64,000 nucleotides of DNA, taken from the NCBI RefSeq assembly GCF_963678635.1, contig NW_026971562.1:188001-252000 (forward strand), written 5' to 3'. The position numbers and the translations under genes are program-made. Position 1 is the stretch's first letter, and each line of letters starts with the position of its first letter. The notes beneath the pieces are model-generated. The model had not been told where the DNA came from, made no database searches, and saw only the letters and a program-made list of their open reading frames with translations. Shown here in pieces: positions 1-11,639 of this stretch. The DNA is from Symsagittifera roscoffensis (Eukaryota > Xenacoelomorpha > Acoela > Convolutidae).

Positions 1-258
1 CATCCTCTGATCAGTTCACGCTTCTACTACTAATATGAGTCATTCAATTAACAATTAAAGGAAACAGAACTGTAAAAAGTGTTTTGGTTCCAAATTTTGA
101 GTTGTGTTAGTGTTAGTGCTGCTTTATAAGTCCACAATTCTCTCTGAAAACTATTATTCCAAATAGCTGATACTTTTTGATATATTTTTTTTTTGCTGAT
201 TGTGTCATTTTTCCAATGATAAAATTTTAAAAATTTGATAATTTCACTGTTTTTTTAG

Positions 259-360
259 ATGGTTACAAAGTTACCAAAAGTTTTAGAGGAAGAGAAAAAA
301 ATTCACAGTTTCTCGAAGAATTTGCAAACTTTTCATCAATATTCGGACAAGTTGTAACTC
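259..360 (+). CDS. Short conserved ORF after a TTTTAG splice-like site (U1 copy)
   Basis: An ATG directly follows a pyrimidine-rich stretch ending in TTAG. It opens a 33-codon frame beginning MVTKLPKVLEEEKK. The same start, context and first codons recur at 10,473, 13,624, 20,417, 23,743 and 62,426. The recurrence suggests an ancestral exon start. The function is unknown and this copy ends early. Confidence 0.3.
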
Positions 361-429
361 GTGTTTTTTCTGATTTTCAAGAAGCTGCAAAAAATGTTTC
401 AATATTTTTTAAGAATTAGAAAAAAAGTC

Positions 430-985
430 ATAAAGTGAAAGTTGTTCCGTTTTTTTTTCGACAAAATATGCAAAATGTATCAGTTTTATCTAAAAAATGC
501 AAAAGGAAAATTTTATTTTTGACAAGATGCGAAAAGTAAGTTTCAATTTGGGAAAAAATTTCGATTTTTTTGACAAGATATGATAATTATTTTTCGTTCC
601 TTGACAAAATGCAAAAAGCGCTTTAAGTTTTGTACGACAAGAGATAAAATACGTTTCAATTTCGACCAAAACTTTCAAATTGTATGACAAGTATTTGAAA
701 CTTGTTTTACTTTTTTTGACAAAATGCGATAAGCGTTTCAATTTTTTTGACAAGATGTGAAACATGTTTCAACATTTTTGACCAGATGTGAAAAGTGTTT
801 CACTATTTCCGACAAAACACAAATAGTGCTTAATTTTTTTGACAAGATGTTGAAAAACTTCAAATTTCCTTTTAGGGTGCTAGAAGTATTTCAATTTTTT
901 CAACAAAACTCGAAAAAATGTTTTTTTTTCGGACAAGATGTAAAAAATGTTTCATCTTTTCTGACAAGATGCAAAAAGTCATCGA
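430..985. repeat. Degenerate ~31-bp tandem array (U1)
   Basis: Successive units follow the pattern GACAAGATGTGAAA-n-TTTCA followed by a T-run. Spacing is about 31 bp with 30-34-bp variants. Most units contain a short dyad (TGAAA...TTTCA). Long ORFs on both strands here are by-products of the A- and T-rich unit and are not called. Confidence 0.85.
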
Positions 986-1361
986 AGATAATGAATAATG
1001 ACGTCCATTTCTCTGGTGAAAATAATCTACAACTTTTACTGTTCTATGAAAAATAAAATGTAATGCGGTCGTTTGCTCAGGTGGAATTACTTCTTTATTG
1101 CATGAAAAAGAACAAAAAACACCTCTGTTGTGAATCATTTCTGTTCCTCGGATTGCCTTTTTTCAGATAATTTTCCTTACGATAATCGAATATTTGTTAT
1201 AGGAATCTTGTCAAAGTTAATTTTTTTCCAGTTTGAAAAGTTTTAAATTAGATTGTATTCCAAGTGTTTTTCTTTAATTTTTCCTAAGTTCCCATCAATT
1301 CTCGTAATTAAATCGAAAATGAAGAAATAAATAAATAAAACGAATGAAATTACAAAAACTT
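986..1361. other. Inter-module spacer in U1
   Basis: AT-rich sequence between the 31-bp array and the YPEIP ORF. I see no gene. The same spacer follows the array at 24,450. Confidence 0.6.
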
Positions 1362-1860
1362 TTAATCAAAGGGCTGTCGAGCAGCAGAAGAGTTCTGGAG
1401 GTTCTCTCTAGAACGCAGAACTGGACGAGATTCCACTGTTGCTGCTTGTTGTGGAGGAGAGTTTTTAGGTGTCATTGTTTCTGAGAAGCCCTCATCTTCA
1501 TCTATTGTGATGGGGTTTTCGGCTGATCCTGCCTCCTCCCAAGGAATGAGGAAGTCATCGATTGCTTGAGTCACAAATCTTGAGTCAGGAATCTCAGGGT
1601 AGTTCATTCCCACATGCTCAGACACTTCTTCCATCATTTGCCTTGTTCCAAGTTGGCTCTCTGTGATGGGAACTTGTATTAAATGATGCTCGTTGAAGTC
1701 CTTTTTGCATCACTTCCATCATGTTCCAGACTTGGATTGGGTGTCCATTCGTGCAAGAAAAACTCCAGAGACTGTTTCTCGCACCTGAAAATGTATTGGA
1801 TCAGGCAGAAAATCTACAGAGTACACATTGTTGCTGTTTTGCACTGAGAAAAAGATTTTG
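1362..1860 (-). pseudogene. YPEIP-family ORF, subfamily A, decayed copy (U1)
   Basis: A 91-codon open frame (ATG at 1,637) contains the family core: EV-x-EHV, YPEIP, SAENPITIDEDEGFSE. Upstream on the minus strand, homology to the better copy at 16,197 continues (NGHPIQVWNMMEVM) but in another frame, so the 5' part is frameshifted. The C-terminal half is Gln/Ser/Pro-rich and differs from subfamily B. No known domain is recognised. Subfamilies A and B are alignable at protein level but differ strongly in DNA, which suggests the ORF was once under coding selection. Confidence 0.5.
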
Positions 1861-1899
1861 AGCAACAATTTGAGTAAAAGAGTAAAAATGAAAATGATT

Positions 1900-2620
1900 T
1901 AGAGTTGAGAGGGGGGGTAACTGACGATTGTCTAGTTGAAAGTAAAATAAAATGATTTTTAGATAGGAGAGAGGGGTACTTTCAATTCGAATGTGTGGGT
2001 TTAACTAATCAGAATTAGTTTTTTTTTATTTGGATTGTAGTCGTGTCCAATCTTATTTTAGCTCTATTTTATGAAATTCTTAGATAAAATTTCTTGTCCA
2101 ATCGGAAACAAAGCTCCATTGTAGGCTTTGTCGTTTTCAACCACAAAAAGATCATTTTTGTTCTAGTTGTCGTATCCAATCAGAGGAAAGTTTACCTTTT
2201 AAGGGCCTTAATCATTCAATTAAGTAAAACCTCCACAAAAACAATCGCAAAAAAGGACCAAAAGTTGTTTGCTGTAGGAATATGAAATTTTGCCGATATA
2301 ATTACAAGAGAAAGAAAAATAGAACAAGTATCATTACCACAATTTGTTTCATCAAGTTAATTGAATTGTTTGCATGTTATCATTAGAAAATTGATGTTTT
2401 TGAGTAGAGTGTCAACTTCTTTGATTTTGATGCAGATTTGAGAAGATGACTTAAAGTTGATGAATTTTTCAAAGCAAATCTCTGGAAATCTGATTTAAAC
2501 CAAATCAAGCCGAATTTGGAACTTTGAAAATCTTCAAAGAATTGAAGGAATGAAGAAGTATGCTGGGGAGTTTAGGTATGGAGTATGGGTATATTATCGT
2601 ACAGTTTTTTTAAGTTTAAA
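1900..2620. promoter_or_regulatory. CCAAT-box-rich module (U1)
   Basis: Several CCAAT/ATTGG-type motifs occur in a few hundred bases, for example GTCCAATCGGAAAC near 2,096 and TATCCAATCAGAGG near 2,172. More ATTGG motifs follow before the polymerase remnant. The module recurs in every unit. A promoter role is inferred from motif clustering only. Confidence 0.35.
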
Positions 2621-2774
2621 TTCTCGAGAATAATCAAAACTTCTTTCCTTGTGAGGTGTACTTTAGTCGTAAGTTAAAAGTTTTGATACGCAATATGTGG
2701 ATCAAAAGAAAGCTCTTTAAAGTTTCCCTAAACAGAACTTGACTGAGTCGGAGAACTATATTTTGGACAACATA

Positions 2775-2780
2775 AACGTC
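2775..2780. other. Uninterrupted paralogue of the Polinton target site (AACGTC)
   Basis: The context CATAAACGTC-AAAGATAAAATAAAG here is continuous. In the second macro-repeat copy the same context is split by the Polinton, with AACGTC present on both sides. This serves as an empty-site control for the insertion. Confidence 0.9.
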
Positions 2781-3091
2781 AAAGATAAAATAAAGTGGAT
2801 ATTTTTCTTTTTTCTTGTAGAGAAAGTCAAAAGATTTTTGAAGGATATGTTTTAAATATAGATTAAAGCTTTTAAAAATTAATAAACAGTTCACTTTTAG
2901 AAATTGCTGGACTCTGATTGATTGATTTCTAGCAAATCGTGTTACTAAAAAAATACTCAATTCTGATTGGTTGATTTTCTCTAGGTCAGGGTTAAAAAAA
3001 CTCAGTCTGATTTTCCTCTACGTTTAAACCAATCGATCTGTGCTTTGTATTACTAATTGAAACCATTTTCAACAATTTTGAACAGTTCAAA

Positions 3092-3201
3092 GTAAGTGTA
3101 AATATTCTTATTTTTTGGGACATTTTAAATCTCCCAAATTTGTAGGGACTATGTACTTCCATTTAATTCTGCTACAAGCTAAGCCACCAACTTTTTTTCA
3201 G
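3092..3201 (+). other. Candidate 5' intron of the U1 polymerase remnant
   Basis: The interval starts GTAAGT and ends TTTTTTTCAG just before the zinc-finger coding start. The same 110-bp interval with the same ends is present at 52,460-52,569. Two-copy conservation of both splice signals supports a real ancestral intron. Confidence 0.5.
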
Positions 3202-6200
3202 TTGCCAGCACTCAACAGGAATGAGAAAATAAAATGCGAGGACTGTGGTAAAGTATACAACAGAGCCAAAAAAGCTCGACATCGCAAGAATTGTTTGCGA
3301 GGAGTTATTTCTTGTCCTGAATGTAGTTATTGTACGTATAACTAGCAAGAAATGACTTTCCATATGAGCAAGAAGCACTTGAAGTCAACTCCAAAGTCAA
3401 CGAAGAGTGTATCCTGTGAGAAAGACTTTCCGAGCTATTATTCACCTCAACAGCATCGCAAGAAGGATCATGGGTTGACAGCGAGGAAAACCAGTGTTTT
3501 TCTGCTGACTCTGAATGAAATCTTGGAAAACCAGGAGGATACTGATCAGCTGCGAGATGAGTTGAATGCCTGTCAACACTTCTTGACAGATAATGAGATA
3601 GAAAATGGTCGCCGCCAGGTGTTCTATTTTCAATTTTCAAAATTAGATCCTAATCTGGTTAATCAAAAACTAGATCAAGTCTTTGGAAAACTTGGTTATG
3701 CAGCAAAAATCAACATAGCCTTGTGATTTGTTTTACCTTATATAGAAACAGGAGAATATCGTTTTTTCTACGCTCATGAACATAACACACTCTTTTATAA
3801 TTCGATGCTGCTTTGACTAAAGCAGACTTGACGTCAGTACAGAACAAGGTCAATAGGCAAAATAGTACCAAAACTTGTACACAAGAGAGACAAAATACGA
3901 AATGGTGATTCAAACTGATCACTTATGTGACCATTATTGCTGCCTTACTGAAAAACGTACCCATGGGATGTCCAGATTCAGTGATTCCCGAACCACTTCT
4001 GATGAATAACCAAGTTAATTGTTTGGTTTCGGATCAAAACTCAAAACCAGCATACAACGATATTTTGTGTTTGTTTCGAGCGCTTGCAGTGAATTCACAA
4101 GGAACAACTAATTTTGAAACATCCACCTCCAAAATATTTATAGATTTTCCTGCAAAAACGGGTTGTTATCTGAAACAGTTGTTTCATGGAGTTTCTTTGG
4201 ATAACCTACCAATAGTTGGAAATGATGTACAGAAAAACATCTTTATCTACGATATCGACCTCGAAGACGGAAATTTTGTAGGAGATTTATCTGGGAGAAG
4301 TATCGGTAAAAAAGAGGATACAGAGAAACTTCTACGATACAACAACCACAAAATTTACGTCAATAACATCGACAACTTTTTCAAATTCTTCCGATGCCCA
4401 TTTTAACATACACGCTTCCACAAGGCAGACAACTCCAACAAGCATTTTCCACGATGCAAAGAACGAATCCAAAAAACTTAGCACCCAAAAGCTTATACTC
4501 TATGAGAGACTTTGTTCGAGAAACTGGATGGGTTCAATTTTGAATATACTAATGAACTTTTCTTATTCGAAATTGTTGCTATTTTTGACTTTGAAACAAT
4601 TTGCCTGCCAAGCGAAGAACCAAAAACAACCAAAACACACATTTGGATCGGAAAGCGTGAGCCCATATGAAAGTCAATTTCATAGAATTTACTTCATAAA
4701 CCCTCATTTTTGTGTGAAAAAGATCCACAATCCCTCAATATTGACTTTGTGACAAACTTGGAAATGAAAAAACTATTTTCAGCATCCTTAATGAACGATG
4801 TAGTTTCAGTAAGAACGAAGCAAGAGAGTACGAAGACGAAAGTATTGAGGATGAGGAAGAAACAGATGCAGCCACTCACTTTCTCGGGATTCAAAAAAAC
4901 CAATTGATTGATTCGATGCAACATCTAGAGAGGTACGCAAATACTCTGCCAGTATTTGGATTCAACAGTGGTCGGTATGATATAAACCTCATAAAATCAC
5001 AACTCATTCCCTACCTCATCAACGAAAAAGAAATTGAAACTTCAGTTATCTAGAGAGCAAACGACTTTGGAGATGTTCAGCTTCTGGACATTATGAAGTT
5101 TTTGGGTGGAGCTACTACATTAGACTCTTTTCTAATAGCTTAGAAGGCCAGTAAGATGAAAGGATAATTCCATACGACTGGTTTGATATTCCCAACAAGC
5201 TTGATGAACACCAACTACCCTCGTATGATGACTTCTAAAGCAAACTGAAGAATAGTAACTTTCTCGATAAAGAGTATGACGATTTTACTGAAATTAATGA
5301 GAAGCTTCTCATCACTGGTTTAATTGAAGAGTAAGCCTTGAAAAAATTCGGGCTTGAAACAAAACCACCTACGGGATTTGAAAGCTCCAATTTCCCATAA
5401 ATCTATCTGGGAACAGGAAAAGATGACAACATTTTCCGATTTTTTACAGTGGTATAACAACAAGGATCGAACGTTTGAAAATATGGTCATGTAATTTTTT
5501 CAAGCAACCAGAGCGGAATATAAAATTTAGAGTTACTCTACTACAGGACGCAGAAAAAAATTATCGCCTAAATTTTGACGATTTTGCAACCATTGTTAGA
5601 CTGTCTTTGAAGCAATGGGCTGTTATATCTACTTTGGTCTTGTCAAGAAACTAGACCGAGCCTAATTGACAATAATGATATCAAAGAAGGAGCCAAAGAA
5701 AGAGAAAGGAGTGAGCTTCGAAAAAATTACATTCGAGAAAAAGGATATTGTATTGAGGAAATGTGGGAGTGTAGTTGGTAGGATCAATTTAAAAACAATG
5801 TAAACGTTAAAAATCATATTAGAACACCTTTTTTCTTTAAAATACCTCCTTCTGCCAACTCTTGAAAGCAAAACATTCAAAAAAAAACACCGTTCGGCTA
5901 CGTGCAATGCAATCTGAGTGTTTCAGATGAGCTAGAGGCAAAGCTTTCCAATTTCTCACATAATTTCAAAAAGTTTGATGGTACAAGAAACAACATTGGG
6001 GATAATATGAAGACATATGCGGATGAAAACGATTTGTCTAGGAGAAAGTTCCTTTGACTATATAAAAAATTGGACAGATCAAAACATACAGTGACCAAAT
6101 ATCTTAGAGACGAAAAAACCCACAAAGCTATCAAAAACCAATCCTTCAAGAGACTTAAAATCGTATCTAAAGATTTGTATGAAGTGGAATTTGTGAAATC

Positions 6201-6351
6201 TACTATAGATCATCGTCAATCAATTATAGCAGGATTCTTTGTACTACAGTATGCCAAGTTGAGAACGTTGGAGCTGTATTATAACGTTGTTTTGATGAAT
6301 GTTGCGATGTCAACAATTTCGAAGAACTCAAAATGGATACAAATTCTTTAA
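3202..6351 (+). pseudogene. Decayed protein-primed type-B DNA polymerase with zinc-finger N-terminus (U1)
   Basis: Coding similarity runs through broken frames. The N-terminal Cys/His region has CEDCGKVYNR and SCPECSYC, then a second finger-like part (PSYYSPQQHRKKDHG). A conserved central part follows (GCPDSVIPEPLL, LLRYNNHKIYVNNIDNFFK). The exonuclease-II-type motif FGFNSGRYD lies near 4,957-4,985. The part after motif B is a 93-codon frame at 6,070 (MDRSKHTVTKYL...). The original start ATG seen in the second copy (52,570) is TTG here. Stops and shifts are frequent, for example TAG after CTYN and TGA after KINIAL. About 225-240 bp covering the region before and into motif B are deleted near 6,033. 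I assign it to the DNA_pol_B_2-type protein-primed polymerases common in invertebrate genomes. It differs clearly from the POLB of the neighbouring Polinton. Confidence 0.75.
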
Positions 6352-6640
6352 AGGGAATTTGAAGTCAGCGAACAGAAAAATGAAAACGATTAATTTTAAC
6401 AACCTATGGAAAAAAAACAAAAAATGACTGAGCGTATTAGACTCTAAACTGGAATGTGATAGAATACAAACTAAACCTCTAAATTTGTAAGAGTTTTTAA
6501 AAAACAAAGTTAATTACAATGCTTTAGCTAATACATTTTCTCTGTAATTGATCTTTCTAGCTCACAAACTAACTTTAAACGCTACGTTTGGGTAAAAAAA
6601 CTATAACTTCTTGATTAAGAAAAGTTTAGAATCTGGAACA
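6352..6640. other. Spacer after polymerase remnant
   Basis: AT-rich sequence without a recognisable feature. It is conserved in the second copy at 55,930-56,210. Confidence 0.6.
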
Positions 6641-7910
6641 TCAGCAAAATCGGGTGCCAAAAATTTTTTGAAACTTACCATCTTACCATCTGAAAACTTA
6701 CCATCGTATGAGATTAGGGACTAATTCGTCATCCTAATGAATTCCCTAATTCCTTTTAATGAATTTCTATTTTATAGGGAATTCTATACGCTATTCTGAT
6801 ACATGGGAAACTGGGGCGATGAAAAAACCTACCATCTGAAATTTACCATCTGAAGCCTGCTATCTTAATAGATTGGGAAACCTATTCCCTATCTTAAAAC
6901 ATTGGGAAACCTATTCCGTATGTTATAACATAGGGTGAGTACCGGATACTCTATAGCCCATATTAACACATGGTAGTCTTCAGGCTGGTAGTCAAAATTT
7001 CAGGCGCTGAGAAAGTTTTTGGAGCGGAACAAATGTGGAGAGGAATAACTATTTTTTCAAAGATAATCTCTTCTTATCATTTATCCCCGGATAACCCAAG
7101 GGATTTAAAAAAAATGAAATAACTTTTTAATAGACTTCTCTGAAAAAAAGATCTGTGTTATATTAAATTTTCATCCCATACTCTAAACTTAATTTATAAC
7201 AAAAATTACCATCTGAAAATTACAATCCAAAATGATTATTCGCAAGTAAAATGTTGAAAAAATTTGTCCCTACATATCTCAAAACGCAGAAGTTAGCTAA
7301 AATTTGCAAGCATTGGCAAAATCGAGCGCCAAAAATTTAGGGCACCGAGAATTTCATTGGAGCGGAATCGAATTTGGAGCGGAATAATTAACTTGTCGAA
7401 GATAATCCCTTCTTGTCATTTATCCCCAGTTATCTAGAGGGAATATAAGTAGGATGAAATAGATTTTTAATACACTATTTGAAAAAAAAATTGTTCTGTG
7501 ATGTATTAATTTGCGATCTCATACTCTAAACCGAAACTAAAATTTTAACAAAACTTACCATCTGAAAATTACCATCAAATTTGTTTTTTCAATTTTTCAA
7601 GAAAAAAAGCTTTTTTAAGATAAAAAGGTATGGGCAAGTAAAATGTAAAAAGAGATTGCCCCTACATATCACAAAACGTGGGAGTTAGCTATGAACCGCA
7701 AGTGTCGGCAAAATGGAGCTCCAAAACTATTAGGCGACGAAAAAAGTTTCTGAAAAATACCATCACACTGAAGTCTTACCATTCCATACCTCAAAATATT
7801 AGTAAACCTATTCCCTATCCTAACACATAGGAAACCTTTATCATATCTTAAAACAGAGCTTGCGGACCGGATAGTCATTTCCCTGTTTTAAAAAATGGGA
7901 GCCTGTAAAC
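6640..7910. repeat. Tandem ~335-bp modules and CTATTCCCTATCTTA subrepeats (U1)
   Basis: Units run from 'GCAAAATCGAGCGCCAAAA' through a 'GGAGCGGAA' block, a 'TTATCCCCAGATAACC' block and 'TTACCATCTGAAA' back to the start. Two starts near 7,006 and 7,341 give the ~335-bp spacing. A shorter period of about 38 bp with GGGAAACCTATTCC and CTATCTTAAAACAT lies between units. No coding potential is seen. Confidence 0.7.
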
Positions 7911-7928
7911 ACCCCCAACAGCCCTCAA

Positions 7929-8041
7929 TTGAAAAATTGAATTGATCAGCAAAAAAGACATGACAAAAAGTAGCAGCCGTTTTCTCCAAACGGCTGCTAT
8001 TTTTCGTTATGTCTTTTCTGCTGATCAAGTCAATTTTTCAA
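7929..8041. repeat. Large hairpin (inverted repeat, arms ~54 nt)
   Basis: The left arm (TTGAAAAATTGA...AGCAGCCGTTT) is mirrored by the right arm (AAACGGCTGCT...CAATTTTTCAA) with a loop of about 5 nt. The right arm matches the block that precedes the short ORF in every unit (GCTGCTACTTTTTGACATG...), so the hairpin arose by inverted duplication of that block. It is conserved at 57,515-57,627. Confidence 0.8.
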
Positions 8042-8229
8042 TGATAAATTTCAAAAAATTTGGTAATTTTTCATTTTCTTTTCAGATAGTTACAAAAATA
8101 ATAAATAGTTGAGCCAGATGTAATTCTTCCTTCTGATTTTCAAGAAGATTCAAAAAACGTTGCAATTTTTTTAAGAAGTTGCAGTAAAGGATTCAATAAA
8201 ATGATTTTACTTAGTTTTTATTTCGACAA

Positions 8230-8790
8230 TTATCATTTTTTTAACAAGATTCGAAGAGCAGTGTTTCAATTAAGTGAAGAAAAATTTTCAAAATTTTTTT
8301 GACAAGATATGAAAATTGGTGTAGTTTCATTGACAAAAATCAATGAGTTTATCAATTTTTTGGACAACAAGAAGTGAAATATGTATCAATCTTTGACCAA
8401 TGTTTGCAATGTTTTTCACTTTTATTGACGAAATAAATTTTTTTTTGACAAGACGCGAAAAATAGTCTTTTAAATTTGTGAGAAATGTTCCAACTTTTTT
8501 TATAAAGATGAGAAAAAATTTTACTTCCATTGACAAAATGCGATGTCTTTCAGTTTTTTGTACAAGATGTGAAAAGTGTTTCACGTTTTTCGACAAAATG
8601 CAAATACTACTTCATTTTTTCTGACCAGATGTTAAAAAAGTATCAACTTTCTTGTTATGATTCTAAATTTTTTTCAATTTTTTCTACAAAACGCGGAAAG
8701 TGTTGTTTTTGGACAAGATGTGAAAAATGTTTCATATTTTTTGCCATGATGCAAAAAACCTTCATTTTGTTTGACTAGAAAGCAAATTTT
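8230..8790. repeat. Degenerate ~31-bp tandem array (within U1)
   Basis: Same array type as at 430, with GACAAGATGTGAAAA and TTTCA blocks. The matching interval is missing from the second macro-repeat copy, where the join is near 57,805. Confidence 0.8.
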
Positions 8791-9009
8791 TTAATTTTTT
8801 TTCTATCATCTGTGTGCAAAATTTGGTCGAGTTTCTCAAATTGTGTGTAAAGTTGTAGTGTTATTTCAAGTTGTATTCTAATTGTTTTTTTTTTCAATCA
8901 AATGGAATTGTTGACCCCGAGCTTCTCATCTCATATCCTAGTCAAAAAGACATAGAATAAAAATAAAAATTAAAAAGAACGAAGTGAAAATCAATCAACA
9001 ATTATTAAG

Positions 9010-9260
9010 AAAAAAGTTCAATCAAAGAGCTTACAAACAGCAGAAGAGCTATGGAGGTTCTATGTAGAACGAAGAGCTGACCAAGGTTCCATCGATAGTT
9101 TTCGTTGTGGTGGCTTGTTTTGAGGCGTCTTCCTCACTTCCACCATGTTTCAGACTTGATTGGAATGTCCGTTTGGGCTAAACTAAACTCCATATAAGAT
9201 TCTCGCGTTTGAATTTGTACTTGATCAGGGTAAAATTTACAGACTACATAAGGTTGCAGT
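9010..9260 (-). pseudogene. YPEIP-family ORF, internally deleted fragment
   Basis: The 3' end of the family (CAAACAGCAGAAGAGCT) is joined directly to the 5' part (ACTTCCACCATG, CAGACTTGATTGGAATG). The central YPEIP core is deleted. The 5' remainder has a counterpart at about 57,815-57,880. Confidence 0.55.
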
Positions 9261-9399
9261 TTTGCACAGAAAACGTCACTTTGAAGTTGAATAAAAGATA
9301 CCGAGTAAAAAAAGTACTAAGACTGATTTAGAGCTGAGAGAGGGGGTAGTTGACGGTAGTTAAATTGAAAAAAAATTTGGTTTCAGGTAAGAGTGATGG

Positions 9400-9600
9400 T
9401 TATCTTCAACTCGAACGTGTGGCTTAAACCAATCCGAACTGACTTTCTTCATTTGCTTTGTAGTCGTGTTCAATCACATATTTTCTTCCTTATACGGAAC
9501 TATTGAATAAAAGCGGTGTCCAAACGTAAACAATATCCATTTGAAGAACTGCTCACACCTTGTGTTTCCAATCACAATAAATCTTCTTTTTTAGGGTGGT
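9400..9600. promoter_or_regulatory. CCAAT-type module (short copy)
   Basis: Contains AACCAATCCGAAC, GTTCAATCACAT and TTCCAATCACAA in the order seen in the other units. The regulatory role is inferred only. Confidence 0.3.
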
Positions 9601-9639
9601 GTATCCACAAAGATTGCCTTGTTTTAGTTGAACCTGCAA

Positions 9640-10217
9640 AATCGAGTGCCAAAATTTCGGGCGCCGAGAAAGTTATTGGAGCTGAAGAAATGTGGAGCGG
9701 ACTAAATAACTTGTCAAAGATAATCCTTTCTTGTCATTTATCCCCAGATCACCCGAGGGAATATAAACAAGATGGAATAAGTTTTCAATCTTTTAAAAAA
9801 AGCATTCTGTGATATATTACTTTGTGATTCCATACTCTTAATCGAAACCTAACTCTTAACGAAACTTACCATCTGAAACTTACACATCAATAATTTTTTT
9901 CGGATTTTCAAGATAAAAATTTTTTTTATAAGATGAATTGTACTTTGAGTGAAATGTAGAACAAAATTGCCCCGACCACAAAACGTAAAAGTTAGCTAAG
10001 AAACGCAACTATCGGCAAAATCGAGCTCCAAAACTATCGGGCGCCGAAAAAAAGTTATGAATTGTACCATCACAATGAGTGCTTACCATTCCCTATCTTA
10101 AAACATCAGTAAACCTGTTCCATATACTAAAACATAAGAGTGTTAACCCATATCTTAATACATAGCTTGAAGACCGGTTGCTCTATTCCCTGTCTTGAAA
10201 CATTGGGGTTTGCAACC
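9640..10217. repeat. ~335-bp module and CCCTATCTTA subrepeats
   Basis: Contains AAAATCGAGTGCCAAAATTTC, GTGGAGCGGACT, CTTACCATCTGAAAC and the CCTGTTCCATATACTAAAACA subrepeat, ending at the next unit start. No gene is seen. Confidence 0.7.
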
Positions 10218-10472
10218 ACCCCTTGATCAGTTCACGCTTGTACTACTAATAAGAGTCATTCAATTAACCATTAAAGGAAACAGAATTGTAAATAGAGTTT
10301 TGGTTCCAAATATTGAGTTGTGTTAGTGTTAGTGCTGCTGTATAAGTCCACAATTCTAAGCAAAAACTATTATTTCAAACAGCTGCTACTTTTGGACATG
10401 TTTTTTGCTGATTGTGTCTTTTTTTCAAAGATTAAATTAAAAACATTTGATAATTTCTCTGTTTTCTTTCAG

Positions 10473-10532
10473 ATGGTTATAAAGTTACCAAAAGTTTCAG
10501 AGGAACAGAACAAAAATGTTACCGTTTTTTAA
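10473..10532 (+). CDS. Short conserved ORF (U2 copy, truncated)
   Basis: ATG after CTTTCAG opens MVIKLPKVSEEQNKN and stops after 19 codons. It is the U2 copy of the short ORF family. Confidence 0.2.
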   Translation: MVIKLPKVSEEQNKNVTVF

Positions 10533-10659
10533 AGAATTTGTAAAATTTTCATCAAATTTTCGGACAAGATGTAACTCTTTTTTTTCTGATTTTCATGAAC
10601 TGTACAAAATGCTTCAACAGTATTTAAGAATTTGAAAAAAAATGCATAAAGTGAAAGTT

Positions 10660-11015
10660 GTTTCGTCTTTGTTTTCGACAAAATATGCAAAATGTTTCCT
10701 TTTATTTTGAAAATGCAAAAAGAAAACTTTCATTTTTTGACGAGATGCGAAAATTAAGTTTCAGGTTTGGGGAAAAAGTTTCGATTATTTTTGACAGGAT
10801 GTGAAAATTTTCTTACTTTCATCGACAAAATGCAAAAAGCTCTTTAATTTTTAAACAACAAGAGATGAAATACGTTTCAATTTCGACCAAAACTTGCGAG
10901 TTTTATGACAATTTTTTGAAAAATGTTTTACTTCTATTGACAAAATGCGATATACGTTTCAATTTTTTGGACAAGATGTAAAATATGTTTCAATATTTTT
11001 GACGGAGTAATTTTC
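10660..11015. repeat. Degenerate ~31-bp tandem array (U2)
   Basis: Repeated GACAAAATGCGATA / GACAAGATGTAAAATATGTTTCA units. The array ends at 'TTTTTGACGGAGTAA', a junction shared with the arrays at 14,360 and 60,090. Confidence 0.8.
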
Positions 11016-11041
11016 GCAAAACTATTTTTTACAAACAAAAT

Positions 11042-11480
11042 TAATCAAAGAGCTGGCAAACAGCAGAAAAGCTCTGAAAGTTCTGTAGAAAACGCAGAGC
11101 TGATTGAGGTTCCATCGATGGTGGTTGTTGTGGAGGTATGTTTTGAGGCATCATTTTTATCTAATGTGATCGAGTTTTCAGCTGATTCCATCTCCTTCTT
11201 GCAAGGATAGAGAAAAGTGTTGACTGATTGAGCCACATAACCAGAGTTAGGAATCTCTGGATAAATCTTTCTTTCATGCTCATCAACTTACTCCATCAAA
11301 TGGCTTGACCAAAAATATTTATCTGTGAAAGGTTTTTGCATAAATGATGATCGTTGAAAGCGCTATTCATCACTTCCACCATGTGCCAGACTTCATTGGG
11401 ATTTCCATTTGGGCTGAAAACATTCCGTTTCTCGCGTATTAAATTGTACTTGATCTAGCGAAAATCTACAGACTACATAA
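11042..11480 (-). pseudogene. YPEIP-family ORF, subfamily B, decayed copy (U2)
   Basis: The open 3' part reads AQSVNTFLYPCKKEMESAENSITLDKND. The upstream minus-strand part keeps homology to the 16,197 copy but carries shifts and stops. Function unknown. Confidence 0.5.
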
Positions 11481-11639
11481 GGTTGCTGTTTTGCACAGAA
11501 AACATCAATTTCGATAAAGTGAGTAAAAGATACCGAGTAAAAACAAGAACTATGACTGATTAAGAGCTGAGAGAGGGAATAGTTGACGGTAGTGAAATTC
11601 AAATTAAAATGGTAATAGGTCAGAGGGATGGGTATTTTC

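Noticed and set aside
430-985. Long ORFs on both strands across the 31-bp arrays (here and in the other arrays)
   Set aside because: They are open on both strands because the unit is A/T-run rich. The unit length is not a multiple of three and the frames differ between arrays.
430-985. CRISPR array
   Set aside because: The repeats are contiguous and degenerate without unique spacers, and the host is eukaryotic.
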